From: Anaerolineae bacterium
Lineage (GTDB): Bacteria > Chloroflexota > Anaerolineae > Promineifilales > Promineifilaceae
Length of the DNA: 64,000 bases
Assembly: GCA_020848035.1 (NCBI GenBank)
Contig: JADLAX010000046.1
Location: forward strand, 62,001-126,000
Direction of reading: 5' to 3'
Position numbers and translations under genes: made by a program. Shown here piece by piece: positions 41,200-49,787 of the stretch (positions within the stretch are counted from its first letter, which is position 1; every line of letters begins with the position of its first letter). The notes beneath the pieces are model-generated. The model saw only the letters and a list, made by a program, of their open reading frames with translations, had not been told where the DNA came from and did not search any database.

Positions 41200-41305
41200 G
41201 GCACAAGTATAAAGTTGCTCGATGAAGGTTGACAAGTGAACAACGTCACGAGGCTGAGCGAGGACGCTGTTCGAAAAATAGCCAGGGTTAAGCCGGACAT
41301 AGTTC

Positions 41306-42094
41306 TCAGGCGGGCTGCGCCGTGCGGCGCAGCTGAATCACCTGCGCCATGATGCTGACGGCAATTTCCTCCGGCGTTTCGGCGGCAATTTCCAGGCCGA
41401 TCGGGGCCTGGATGCGGGCCAGATCTTCGGCCGTGAGGCCATCTTCCAGCAGCAGCCGTTTGGTTTCGGCCCAGCGGCGGCTGCTGCCCATCATGCCAAT
41501 GTAGGCGGCGGGTGAATGGATGATCAGCGGCACAATTTCCCGGTCGACCAGCACGTTGCGCGTGACCAGGACGATGAAAGTGCTGGCGTTGATGGGATTT
41601 TGCGCCAGGGCATCGGCAAAGCTGCCGGGCAGGTAAGCAGCGGCGTTGGGAATGACGTCTGGGCTGGCCAGCGTTTCCCGATCATCGGTGACCACCACGC
41701 GGTAGCCGAGGAAGTGGCCCAGTTCGGCCACCGCCTGCCCGACGTGGCCGCAGCCCACCACCAGCAGGGTGGCCTGGGGGGCGTAGGGTTCGAGGTAAAC
41801 TTCTACTTCTCCGCCGCAGACGCCGGGGTCGCCACGATCGGGGGCTACCAACGAGTAGGGGAGAAGGCGGGTACGGCCGTCCTTCAACGCCAGCAGCGCT
41901 TCCTGCACCACACGGGATTCCATCTCACCGCCGCCGACGCTGCCGAGGGTACGGCCGTTGCCGTAAATCAGCATTTTGCTGCCGCTGTGGCGTGGTACGG
42001 AACCACGGGACTTGATGATGGTAGCCAGCACCACCGGCTCGCCCGCCTGTTGTGCCGCTAAGAGTTCGGTCACAATGCGTAGATTATCGCTCAT
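41306..42094 (-). CDS. xdhC: XdhC/CoxI-family molybdenum cofactor maturation protein
   Basis: A 262-residue XdhC protein. The N-terminal domain has PVVLATIIKSRGSVPRHSGSKMLI and GSVGGGEMESRVVQEA, then VCGGEVEVYLEP; the C-terminal Rossmann domain has TLLVVGCGHVGQAVAELGHFLGYRVVVTDD and YIGMMGSSRR. XdhC binds the molybdenum cofactor, helps its sulfuration and inserts it into xanthine dehydrogenase-type enzymes. It is transcribed just before the FAD/Fe-S and molybdenum subunits, as expected for a dedicated chaperone. Confidence 0.93.
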   Translation of the reverse strand: MSDNLRIVTELLAAQQAGEPVVLATIIKSRGSVPRHSGSKMLIYGNGRTLGSVGGGEMESRVVQEALLALKDGRTRLLPYSLVAPDRGDPGVCGGEVEVYLEPYAPQATLLVVGCGHVGQAVAELGHFLGYRVVVTDDRETLASPDVIPNAAAYLPGSFADALAQNPINASTFIVLVTRNVLVDREIVPLIIHSPAAYIGMMGSSRRWAETKRLLLEDGLTAEDLARIQAPIGLEIAAETPEEIAVSIMAQVIQLRRTAQPA

Positions 42095-42102
42095 GGGATT
42101 GG

Positions 42103-42537
42103 TTACTGTTGAACGATGGGTTCAACGCAGCTGCCCGCCACCCAACTGGTAAAGCCACCTTCGGCTGGCTGCACGACAAAAAAGTTGAGGCTGCTCTGGA
42201 CGCCCGTGATGTCTTGAATGGTGTAGGGCTGCTGGGCCAGAACGGTGACCACGCTGTCATTGGCCAGGAGCACGTCGTGATCGCGAAAACCGGCGCTGGC
42301 GCTGCGCGAGAGGATGACGATACGGCCGTCGGCCGTTGTGCCACACTGCCCTTGGGCCGCACACGTTTCGGTGCAGCGCAGCGTGGCAGTGGTAACAAGC
42401 GCTGTTTCCGGGGCCGCTTCCTCGGCGGCACCTCCCCCGCCAATGCAGGCGGTGAGCAGCAAAAAGAGCAGCAGCAAACCGACCAGCGGCCACCGCTGGG
42501 GCTGCTTCACAAGGTTGTGGGGTACGGCCTGATTCAC
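42103..42537 (-). CDS. Small lipoprotein of unknown function
   Basis: A 144-residue lipoprotein: a hydrophobic signal (WPLVGLLLLFLLLTACIGGGG) with lipobox LTAC, then a short Gly/Ala/Glu linker and a compact domain with four Cys (RCTETCAAQGQC and a late SCVEP). Start is GTG at 42537 with GGAG and a five-base spacer upstream. It ends eight bases before the XdhC start on the same strand. No recognised family. Confidence 0.65.
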   Translation of the reverse strand: MNQAVPHNLVKQPQRWPLVGLLLLFLLLTACIGGGGAAEEAAPETALVTTATLRCTETCAAQGQCGTTADGRIVILSRSASAGFRDHDVLLANDSVVTVLAQQPYTIQDITGVQSSLNFFVVQPAEGGFTSWVAGSCVEPIVQQ

Positions 42538-42561
42538 GGAAACTCCAGTTGAAATGTGGTG

Positions 42562-42972
42562 TTAGCGCATTTCCCAGATACGTTCGCCGTCGAGAATGCG
42601 CTGCACCTGGTTGGAAAATTCGGCGGCGCGCAGCGGTTTGCTGATGAAGCCATCGAAGCCAAATTCGCGAATGGGGGCGGTGTCGTGCTCCAGGGTGCCC
42701 GCGCTGACGGCGACGACCAGGGCATGCTGCAGCCGTTCATGTTGGCGCACTTCGCGCAGCAAGTCAAAACCGCTTTTTTGCGGCATGTTGATGTCTACCA
42801 AGAAGAGATCGACCCGGGGCATTTTTTCAGCAAAGGCGATGGCTGAATCGACGCTGCGCCGCGAGTAGCAGCGGTTGGCCCCACCCATGCGCAGCAAATC
42901 CAGGGCAACCAACTGGGCGTTGGGGTCATCTTCGACGAGTATGATGGTGGCGTTGGCGATTGGTATGGACAT
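42562..42972 (-). CDS. Single-domain response regulator
   Basis: A 136-residue CheY-like receiver: acidic pocket ILVEDDPNAQ (Asp15, Asp16), phosphoacceptor Asp60 in FLVDINMP, switch Ser90 in VAVSAG and Lys112 in ISKPL. There is no output domain, so it signals by protein contact. The histidine kinase gene ends 29 bases upstream on the same strand, and the two probably form a pair. Confidence 0.93.
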   Translation of the reverse strand: MSIPIANATIILVEDDPNAQLVALDLLRMGGANRCYSRRSVDSAIAFAEKMPRVDLFLVDINMPQKSGFDLLREVRQHERLQHALVVAVSAGTLEHDTAPIREFGFDGFISKPLRAAEFSNQVQRILDGERIWEMR

Positions 42973-43001
42973 GGTTTACCTGTTTTTACGGTGAGAGTGT
43001 A

Positions 43002-44417
43002 TCAAAACGGCCGTTGCCGGGCAACGGGTTGTGCCGGGCGGGTGGTGGGGGTGGCGGCTCCGTTGCTGCCTTCCACTTCGGCCAGCGGCAGGGTGATGGT
43101 GAAGGTGCTGCCCTGGCCCAAGACGCTGGCAACGGTCAGCGTGCCGCCGTGGCGTTCTACCAGGTGGCGGCTGATGGGCAGCCCCAACCCGGTACCGATG
43201 CGCTGGCGGGCGGTGGTTTCATCCAGCTGGCGGAACTCCTGAAAAACCGTTTCAAAATGCTCTTCGGGGATGCCGATGCCGGTGTCTTCCACGGCAAAGG
43301 TGGCGGTGTGCTGGTGGGTGCGCACGCGCAGGGTAATTTGCCCGGTATCGGTGTATTTGGCGGCATTGCTCAGCAGGTTGAGCAGTGCCTGCTGGAAGCG
43401 CTTGGGGTCAACCATCACTTTGGGCCAGACGGTGGGGTAGTCACGCACTAATTCGATTTCCGGGTCTTGCAGCAGGCTGCGGGTGCTGGCCATCGCTTCT
43501 TCGCAGACGGCTTCCAGGTCTACCAGCTGCCGCTTCAGGCGGAACTCACCGGCGTTCATTTGGGCGAGGTCGAGCAGGTCATTGAGCACGCTCATGGAGT
43601 GCCAGCCGGACTTTTCGATGCGGCTCAGATAATCAACCTGTCTTTCGTTGACGCTGCCAATTTCACCCTGACTCAGGATGTGGGCGAAGTTGACGATGGT
43701 GTTGATGGGGGTGCGCAGCTCGTGGCTGACCTGGTTCATGAAGCGGGTGCGCAGGTCACGTTCGGCAACGGCCGTTGCCCGCGCTTTTTCCAGCTCTTCG
43801 TTGGTGCTGTGCAGCCGGGCATTGGTCAGGCGCAGCTCTTCTTGAATGGTAAAGAGCTCATCGCGGCGGTGCTGCGCCTTGATGTGCAGGGCGCTGACGG
43901 ATTCAACGGCGACCTGCCATTCCAGCGCGGAAAAATAAGCGGCGGTGGCCACAAAGAGGTTGACCACCACAGGCCCGGCCAGGTTTTGCACCATGTCGAT
44001 GAAGCCGTCGGTATGCTGGGTGAGGGCCAGGGTGGTGAGCAGCGTGGCGGCGCCCCAGGTGATGAAGCCGTAGTCGGGCTGGGTAAACATGCTGCTGGCA
44101 ATGATGAGGATGGCAAACAGGTAAGGAATCATGCTGCCAGGCACCCAGTTGCGGTAGAGCAGCAGGGCGAAGATGAGGAGGTGAACGGCCGTAAAAATCA
44201 CTGTGCCCAGGGTGGGGCGATTGCGCTGTAGGAAGTAGCGGCCCACGCCGCCGCTCACCAGCGACAGGACCACGCTGAGCCAAAAGTGCCACGAGGTAAA
44301 AAAGGATTGGTCGGCAATGGCGGCCAGCAGGGTGGCCAGCGTGGTTGCCCCGGCAATCAGGGGAATCAGGATGGTCGCGGTATCACTGCGCAGTTCGTTG
44401 GAATAGGCCTGGTCCAT
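43002..44417 (-). CDS. Membrane sensor histidine kinase
   Basis: A 471-residue kinase. Residues about 14-168 hold five or six membrane helices without a large outer loop, so the signal may be sensed within or close to the membrane (the layout is like MASE-type integral membrane sensors). A coiled segment (175-220) leads to the H-box FMNQVSHELRTPINT with His232, then LLNLLSNAAKYTD (N-box), VEDTGIGIPEEHF (G1), and GTGLGLPISRHLVERHGGTL (G2). All catalytic boxes are intact. Expected to phosphorylate the receiver encoded immediately downstream. Confidence 0.93.
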   Translation of the reverse strand: MDQAYSNELRSDTATILIPLIAGATTLATLLAAIADQSFFTSWHFWLSVVLSLVSGGVGRYFLQRNRPTLGTVIFTAVHLLIFALLLYRNWVPGSMIPYLFAILIIASSMFTQPDYGFITWGAATLLTTLALTQHTDGFIDMVQNLAGPVVVNLFVATAAYFSALEWQVAVESVSALHIKAQHRRDELFTIQEELRLTNARLHSTNEELEKARATAVAERDLRTRFMNQVSHELRTPINTIVNFAHILSQGEIGSVNERQVDYLSRIEKSGWHSMSVLNDLLDLAQMNAGEFRLKRQLVDLEAVCEEAMASTRSLLQDPEIELVRDYPTVWPKVMVDPKRFQQALLNLLSNAAKYTDTGQITLRVRTHQHTATFAVEDTGIGIPEEHFETVFQEFRQLDETTARQRIGTGLGLPISRHLVERHGGTLTVASVLGQGSTFTITLPLAEVEGSNGAATPTTRPAQPVARQRPF

Positions 44418-44551
44418 AACAACTCATTTTAAGGCTAAGGGGAGGCGGCTGCCGTATAAATTGTGTTAAGGTTGCCTCCAGAACACACCATTGGGTCACA
44501 CATGCGCCACAGCGTAGCGGGAGCCGCGCGACCTGTCAATGAACCAATGGG

Positions 44552-45013
44552 TCAATCCGCGTCGATGCGCCAGCCGAGGGCGTCCAGGTTGGCGCTGGCC
44601 AGGAGGGCGGCGGGCACGTCGGCCAGGGTCATTTCGGCTTCGGCGGCGACGGTGCCATCGGGCAGGCGAATCTCGCCGACGGCTTTGCCCAGCCGCCCGC
44701 GCAGCTTGACGATGCGGCCAACGGCCGTTAGCTCGGTCTCGGTGGGCACGGGATGGCGGTACTTTACTTCCAGCTTCACCGACATCATAAAGTGGTGTGG
44801 ATCGCCAATCATGGCCACACGGGCGACCACCTCATCGAGCAGGACGGCGACGATGCCGCCATGGACCACGCCAGGGTAGCCCTGGTAGTCGTCGGGGATG
44901 GTGTGGGTGGCGTGGACTTCGTTACGGCCGTTGTCGTAAAAGGTGACGTACAGGCCGTGGGGGTTGTTACGGCCGCAGACAAAACAGTAGTCGGAGTTGG
45001 GTTGTTTGATCAT
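44552..45013 (-). CDS. PaaI-type hotdog thioesterase
   Basis: A 153-residue hotdog-fold protein. NPHGLYVTFY, then GYPGVVHGGIVAVLLDEVVARV, in which the HGG segment caps the hotdog helix, and MSVKLEVKYRHPVPTETELTAVGRIV. It should hydrolyse an acyl-CoA thioester; the acyl group is unknown. The N-terminal YCFVCGRNN carries two Cys seen in many homologues. A monocistronic gene with an inverted repeat just upstream. Confidence 0.88.
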   Translation of the reverse strand: MIKQPNSDYCFVCGRNNPHGLYVTFYDNGRNEVHATHTIPDDYQGYPGVVHGGIVAVLLDEVVARVAMIGDPHHFMMSVKLEVKYRHPVPTETELTAVGRIVKLRGRLGKAVGEIRLPDGTVAAEAEMTLADVPAALLASANLDALGWRIDAD

Positions 45014-45025
45014 ACGTTGCTTGTA

Positions 45026-45069
45026 GCTTGTGGCTGGCGGTTAGTGGCTCGTTTTTACCAGCCACAAGC
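45026..45069. repeat. Inverted repeat upstream of the thioesterase gene
   Basis: GCTTGTGGCTGG (45026-45037) and CCAGCCACAAGC (45058-45069), perfect 12-bp arms, followed rightward by a T-run at 45084-45089. It lies 13 bases before the leftward thioesterase start. Confidence 0.75.
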
Positions 45070-45124
45070 AACTAGCCACCAGTCTTTTTTGAAAAATTAT
45101 ACCGCAGCGGTTTGTGCTGCCCAT

Positions 45125-45272
45125 GTTATACTAACTCAAGTTGCTACCAGCGGCTTGAACCTTTTTTTGCAACGAATTTCCGCGAATTTGCACGAATTAC
45201 ACCGTTAATTCGCGGAAATTCGGGCTAATTCGTTGCCAAAAATTGATAGGCAGCAACTTGGGTTATACTAAC
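45125..45272. mobile_element. MITE-like element with flanking 11-bp direct repeats
   Basis: GTTATACTAAC stands at 45125-45135 and again at 45262-45272. Between them a 126-bp segment has terminal inverted repeats TCAAGTTGCT/AGCAACTTGG (9 of 10 paired) and an inner stem of CGAATTTCCGCGAATT-type arms. No coding capacity. Direct repeats that look like a target-site duplication plus terminal inverted repeats define a miniature element. Confidence 0.65.
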
Positions 45273-45276
45273 GGGG

Positions 45277-45708
45277 ATGGACGAGATACGCGTGGTTCCG
45301 ATTAATGAGATAGTGCAAATTCCGCTGGCGGAGTTGAGTTTTCGCTTCTCGACGAGCAGTGGGCCGGGTGGGCAGCACGTGAACAAAACGGCGACCAGGG
45401 TGACGCTGCTGTTTGACGTGGCCAACTCACCCAGCCTGCCGGACGAGGTGCGGGAGCGGCTGCTGATCAAGCTGGCCAATCGGATTGACAAGGACGGGGT
45501 GTTGCAGCTGAGTGTGCAGTCGTCACGCAGCCAGCATAGAAATCGGGATACGGCCGTTGCCCTCTTTCAACAGCTCCTGGCTGAAGCCCTGAAAAAAGAA
45601 AAAAAGCGCCGCCGCACCAAACCTTCGGCCGCCGCCCAGGAAAAGCGACTGGACGAAAAGAAAAAGCGCAGCGAACGCAAAAAAGAACGCCGTAAAGATT
45701 GGGATTGA
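45277..45708 (+). CDS. arfB: Alternative ribosome-rescue factor ArfB (peptidyl-tRNA hydrolase)
   Basis: A 143-residue class I release-factor-like protein. FSTSSGPGGQHVNKTATRVTLLFDV contains the catalytic GGQ (31-33), which hydrolyses peptidyl-tRNA on stalled ribosomes; LQLSVQSSRSQHRNRDTAVALF follows. The Lys/Arg-rich C-terminal tail (KKEKKRRRTKPS, EKKKRSERKKERRKDW) is the part that in ArfB enters the empty mRNA channel. There is no codon-recognition domain, which separates it from RF1/RF2. The start lies four bases after a TATACT-containing repeat of the MITE-like element, so the transcript may be nearly leaderless. Confidence 0.92.
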   Translation: MDEIRVVPINEIVQIPLAELSFRFSTSSGPGGQHVNKTATRVTLLFDVANSPSLPDEVRERLLIKLANRIDKDGVLQLSVQSSRSQHRNRDTAVALFQQLLAEALKKEKKRRRTKPSAAAQEKRLDEKKKRSERKKERRKDWD

Positions 45709-45714
45709 GCAAAG

Positions 45715-45778
45715 AGACCTGACAGGTTTTTGAGGCGAATTTAATAGGCAGGTACTCTGGAGGAAACCTGTCAGGTCT
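45715..45778. terminator. Hairpin between convergent arfB and MFS genes
   Basis: AGACCTGACAGGTTT (45715-45729) and AAACCTGTCAGGTCT (45764-45778), perfect 15-bp arms with a 34-base loop. It overlaps the MFS stop codon by two bases. Probably a dispersed repeat acting at a transcript end. Confidence 0.65.
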
Positions 45779-47105
45779 ACAGAACAACCCCCTCGGGATT
45801 GTTGCCGGAGTCCAGCATCGCTTTGCGCACGTTGACCGTGCTGAGCAAAATCAGCCCCACGATGAAGAAAATAATCAAAGAGACAATGGCAATGCGCTGC
45901 GACCCAGTGATTTGCACCGCCGCAGCAAACGCCAGCGGCCCCAGCCAGGAGGTACCCCGTTCGCTGATTTCGTAGAAGCCAAAATATTCGGCTTCGTGGT
46001 CGGCCGGAATCATTTGCGAGAAGAGGGAGCGGCTGAGCGCCTGCGAACCGCCCAGCACGAGCGCGACAAAGACGCCCATGATAAACAGCTGCGTTTCATT
46101 GTTCAGGAAAGCGTAGGCAAAAATGACCAGGCCAGACCAGATGACCAGGCTAAACATGATGGAGCGCTTGGCCCCGATGCGCTGCGCCAAAAAGCCAAAA
46201 GCAAAAGCGCCAACAAAGGCCATGAACTGAATCATTAGCACCAGCAGCAGCAGGCTGGTTGTTTCAACACCCAACTCATCGGCGGCAAAGGCGGTGGAGA
46301 CGATGATGACTGTCTGGATGCCGTCGTTGTAAATGAGGTAGGCGATGAGGTAATGCAGGGTAGAGGGGTACTTCTGCCGTAAATCGCGCAGGGTGTGGGC
46401 GATCTGGCGGATGCCGTGGGCGAACAGGGAGGTGCCAGGCGGCAGCTGGCGAGCGGCCGCGCGAGCCTTGATGTGCCGCTGGGGAAACAGGTAGGTAAAG
46501 CCCAGCCACCAGATACCGGCACTGGCCAGGCTGATGCGTACCGCCAGGCCGGTATCTTCCATGAAGTTGAGCAGGCCGAGGTTGGCCAGCAGCAGCAGAC
46601 CGCCGCCCAGGTAGCCAAAGGCAAAACCGCGCGAGCTAACTGCGTCGCGCTGGTCTGGCGAGGCGATATCGGGCAGGAAGGCGTTGTAGAAGACGATGGC
46701 CGCGCCAAAACAGAGATTGGCAATGATGGCCAGGAGGCTGGCCAGCAGCACAGCGCCGTTGGTGCCGATGACGGGCATGTCGGCCTGAACGGTAAAAAGC
46801 AGGGTGGTGGTGATGGCCCCGATGTAGGCAAAGGTCATCATCATGCGCTTTTTGAGGTTGGTATAGTCGGCGATGGTGCCCAGTAGCGGCAGGAAGAAAA
46901 CTTGCAGCAGCACCGACAGCGACGTGGCGGCCGGGAAAATGGCAGCGGGCTGGATGGGGAAGCCAAACAGCATGAGGGGCGTGCTGCTCGATTCAGCCAG
47001 GGACAAAATGTAGGGGCCAAGCAGGGCGGTGACAACGGTGGTGCTGAAGGCGGAATTAGCCCAGTCGTACATGGTCCAGCCGAAGATTTCGCGTTTGTCG
47101 TTCAA
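45777..47105 (-). CDS. MFS transporter, UMF1 family
   Basis: A 442-residue twelve-helix carrier. The opening REIFGWTMYDWANSAFSTTVVTALLGPY and the later FLPLLGTIADYTNLKKRMM match the UMF1 (vacuolar effluxer Atg22-like) family; substrate unknown, amino acids being possible by analogy with yeast Atg22. Start: the frame is open from an ATG at 47144, but a TTG at 47105 has AGGAGA seven bases upstream and begins the conserved sequence, so the TTG is preferred. Residues near GFYEISERGTSWLGPLAF are the usual conserved late loop. Confidence 0.88.
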   Translation of the reverse strand: MNDKREIFGWTMYDWANSAFSTTVVTALLGPYILSLAESSSTPLMLFGFPIQPAAIFPAATSLSVLLQVFFLPLLGTIADYTNLKKRMMMTFAYIGAITTTLLFTVQADMPVIGTNGAVLLASLLAIIANLCFGAAIVFYNAFLPDIASPDQRDAVSSRGFAFGYLGGGLLLLANLGLLNFMEDTGLAVRISLASAGIWWLGFTYLFPQRHIKARAAARQLPPGTSLFAHGIRQIAHTLRDLRQKYPSTLHYLIAYLIYNDGIQTVIIVSTAFAADELGVETTSLLLLVLMIQFMAFVGAFAFGFLAQRIGAKRSIMFSLVIWSGLVIFAYAFLNNETQLFIMGVFVALVLGGSQALSRSLFSQMIPADHEAEYFGFYEISERGTSWLGPLAFAAAVQITGSQRIAIVSLIIFFIVGLILLSTVNVRKAMLDSGNNPEGVVL

Positions 47106-47182
47106 GGTTTCTTCTCCTGATGAGGCTGTCTGGTGCCTGCGCAAGGCGTTGAGGTGTGGGCGTTAACGGCGGCCGTTTTTAC

Positions 47183-47219
47183 AAAAAAAGCGACAAGCAC
47201 CGGAATGGGCTTGTCGCTT
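47183..47219 (-). terminator. Terminator of the LCP gene
   Basis: AAGCGACAAGC (47188-47198) and GCTTGTCGCTT (47209-47219) with a ten-base loop; the A-run at 47183-47189 gives a T-run on the minus strand. Lies 65 bases after the LCP stop. Confidence 0.9.
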
Positions 47220-47283
47220 CATTGGCGTTTGAGGAAACGGCCGTGTCCTCTGCCACATTCAAGGCGGGGATTATGCCTGGGAA

Positions 47284-48831
47284 TTACGGCTCGGTCAAAA
47301 ACTCCTGCGGCTGGTAAAGTTGGTTCAGACACGGGTCGTAATCTTCACCCAGAACGATTTTGTACTCATATTCAAACGTATCGTCCTCGGTGAGCTGAAT
47401 TTCGCTGCGGAACTTATCGAAGATCCAGCTAATCATCCAGTCGAACGAATCCTTGAAGTTGGGCCGGTAATAAAACATCTCGGTGAGCGGCTGGGTGGGC
47501 GCTGCCTCGCCGATGATGGGGACAAAGCCGTACCAGGCCAGGTTGTCGGCGGCCAGTAGGGCCATGTCTGGGCTGCCGCTGGCGTTGATAATTTCCACGG
47601 TGATGGGGCGGCGATCGGCCCGGTTCAGCGTGGGCACGCGGAAAAGGCGGCTGAACGTCTCTTGCAGATTATTTTCGCCTTCCCAGATGGGCAGCTGTAC
47701 CTGGGCCCCGCCGGGCGTTTCCCAGGGAATGATGCCGCGTACCAGGTAGAGGTGCTGCACGCCATTTTTGCGAATTTCTGGAGCGAGGGTGGCCAACTGG
47801 AGCATCCGGCCAATGTCCATGTCGGTTTCGACGTTGTTTTTGTAGGCATCCCACAGCGAGGGGAACTGCGCGAGGAGGCCAAGATCGACGCCCTGGTTGA
47901 GCAGGGCGCGCAGCAGCTGCTGCTGGCGGCGGCCGCGATCAAAGTCGTTGGTGGAGAGGCGCGAGCGGGCAAACCAGAGCGCCGTGTCGCCGTCCATGTG
48001 GTGCAGGCCTGGCTCCAGGGCAAACTGGGCCCAGTTGTCCTCGTCTTGCGGGTCCAGCTCAGGCGAGATGAGCCGCCAATCCTGCAAGCGGCAGCTCACG
48101 GCGATGTCTACTCCATCGATGGCGTCGACGGCCGTTTTAAATCCTTCAAAGTCTACCCGGGCGTAGTAGTGAATGGGAATGCCAAAGTTGTACAAAATGG
48201 TTTGCTTGAGCAAATCAACCCCGCCCAGGGACAGCGCGGTGTTGAGCCGGTTCATGATTTTGCCGGGGATGTAGACAAACAGGTCACGTGGCAGGGAAAT
48301 CATCGAGGCGGTTGGGCCATCTTCGTTGATGGAGACGATGATCATGGTATCGGTGCGGGTTTCGTCGGAACCAAGCGCGGTGTCGCTGCCCAGCAGCAGG
48401 ATGTTGGTGGTGTTCTCCGGCACTTCGAAAGTGGGAACGGCCGTGGGAACGGCCGTAGATGGCGTGGGAATCCCTTCCAACAGTTCTTCTGGCGCGGTGA
48501 TGGTGAGCACGGGTTCCGGCTGCGGCAGGCTGGTGGGGGTGGCGGTAGGCGCTGGCGTTTGCGTGGGCACTTTGGTTGCCGTAGCGGCGGCATCTCGGGT
48601 TGGGCTGGGGCCGGGTGATGGCGTTGTGCTGGGCGTCAGTGTCGGCGTAGCGGTGGGTGGTTCTGGGGTGGCGGTGTTGTTGACGGCCACACTCATGCCG
48701 CGCGTTGGGGCAAGCGTGGGTAAGGGATCGCCAGCCAGGGTGTTACAACCAGCCAGCCAGCTCATCAGCCAAACAAACAAAAGGGCCACCAACCGGGGTG
48801 CCAACCGAAGGGACTTTGAAGATACAAACAT
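47284..48831 (-). CDS. LytR-CpsA-Psr (LCP) family glycopolymer ligase, lipoprotein
   Basis: A 515-residue surface protein. Signal sequence with lipobox (LMSWLAGCN) and a Thr/Pro linker of about 90 residues precede the LCP domain: TNILLLGSD, TRTDTMIIVSIN, ASMISLPRDLFVYIPG, INRLNTAL-type MNRLNTALSLGG, DFEGFKTAVDAIDGVDI and LWFARSRLSTNDFDRGRRQQQLL. These Arg and Asp residues bind the polyprenyl-diphosphate substrate; the enzyme attaches glycopolymers to the wall or another acceptor. A LytR-C domain (ITVEIINASGSPDMA) follows. ATG 48831 is preferred over an upstream TTG. It ends the export/glycosyltransferase region. Confidence 0.9.
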   Translation of the reverse strand: MFVSSKSLRLAPRLVALLFVWLMSWLAGCNTLAGDPLPTLAPTRGMSVAVNNTATPEPPTATPTLTPSTTPSPGPSPTRDAAATATKVPTQTPAPTATPTSLPQPEPVLTITAPEELLEGIPTPSTAVPTAVPTFEVPENTTNILLLGSDTALGSDETRTDTMIIVSINEDGPTASMISLPRDLFVYIPGKIMNRLNTALSLGGVDLLKQTILYNFGIPIHYYARVDFEGFKTAVDAIDGVDIAVSCRLQDWRLISPELDPQDEDNWAQFALEPGLHHMDGDTALWFARSRLSTNDFDRGRRQQQLLRALLNQGVDLGLLAQFPSLWDAYKNNVETDMDIGRMLQLATLAPEIRKNGVQHLYLVRGIIPWETPGGAQVQLPIWEGENNLQETFSRLFRVPTLNRADRRPITVEIINASGSPDMALLAADNLAWYGFVPIIGEAAPTQPLTEMFYYRPNFKDSFDWMISWIFDKFRSEIQLTEDDTFEYEYKIVLGEDYDPCLNQLYQPQEFLTEP

Positions 48832-48852
48832 AACTTTCAAATTTACTTTGTT

Positions 48853-49755
48853 TTACAGCTTTTCGCCAAACAGGTGTTCAGAGCGGGTAAAGACGGTGTA
48901 GCCAATGATGAAGATAATGACGGCCGTTACCAACGTGCGCAGCAGCGCCAACGGATCCATCGGACCAGGGCCATTACTGCCCATATTGCCCCACAATACG
49001 GTCCGGTAGCCGTCAATAATGGAGGCCATCGGATTTACCCATCGCATGAGGCGGGCCGGATTAAACACAATCCCCCACATTTCTGCCTGTTCACCAAACC
49101 GCTCAAAGGGGTAAAAAACTGGGGTGAGGAAAAACCAGGCTAACAGACCTACTTCCAGAATCAATAAGGTGTCGCGGTAAAATGCTTGCAGTGTAGAAAA
49201 AATATAGGTTAATCCCAGCAGAAAAATAACTTGCGTAATTAATATGAGCGGTACCCACAGTGCATAAACAGTAAGCCCGATGTCAAAAGCATACAATAAG
49301 ATTAAGAGAATGAGGGAAGCCAGCAAGAAATTGACAAAATTAGACAACAGTGCGGCTGTTGGCAGGAGAATGCGGGGAAAATACACTTTTTTTATGATGG
49401 CCGCGTTGTTGACGATAGATCCCGTGCTGTTCATCATGGTGCCGGTATGAAACTGCCAGGGGATTAGCGCCACCAAAATGAAGATGGGGTATTTTTCAAT
49501 GTCGTCATTGGGGATGAGGATGGTAAACAAGACCGTGTAGACGGTCATCATAAGCAGGGGGTTGAGCAGGCTCCAAACAATGCCGAGGACAGAATTTTTG
49601 TAGCGTGCCTTTAAATCTCGGATAACCAGGTTCTTGAGCAGATTGCGGTAAGCGAAAATCTCACGAATTTTGTCCCGTTGGGAGTGGATTTCGTCTGAGT
49701 CGAAGCGGTCGGGAATGGAGCTAAGCGGCTGCGGTGGCTGAATTTTTGCTGACAT
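48853..49755 (-). CDS. ABC-2 type polysaccharide export permease
   Basis: A 300-residue permease of the Wzm/TagG type: IREIFAYRNLLKNLVIRDLKARYKNSVLGIVWSLLNPLL at the start, six membrane helices, and FNPARLMRWVNPMASIIDGYR, FGEKL near the end. It exports undecaprenyl-linked polysaccharide across the cytoplasmic membrane with an ATPase partner. No ATPase (Wzt/TagH) gene is in this window, so the partner is beyond it or elsewhere. It lies between the LCP and GT2 genes, all leftward. Confidence 0.92.
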   Translation of the reverse strand: MSAKIQPPQPLSSIPDRFDSDEIHSQRDKIREIFAYRNLLKNLVIRDLKARYKNSVLGIVWSLLNPLLMMTVYTVLFTILIPNDDIEKYPIFILVALIPWQFHTGTMMNSTGSIVNNAAIIKKVYFPRILLPTAALLSNFVNFLLASLILLILLYAFDIGLTVYALWVPLILITQVIFLLGLTYIFSTLQAFYRDTLLILEVGLLAWFFLTPVFYPFERFGEQAEMWGIVFNPARLMRWVNPMASIIDGYRTVLWGNMGSNGPGPMDPLALLRTLVTAVIIFIIGYTVFTRSEHLFGEKL

Positions 49756-49787
49756 AGCGGTTTATTTTAGCGAGTTGTGCTGCTTTT

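Noticed and set aside
44463..44550. CCATTGG/CCAATGG pair as a possible operator or terminator
   Set aside because: Short, widely spaced, no T-run; not better than chance.
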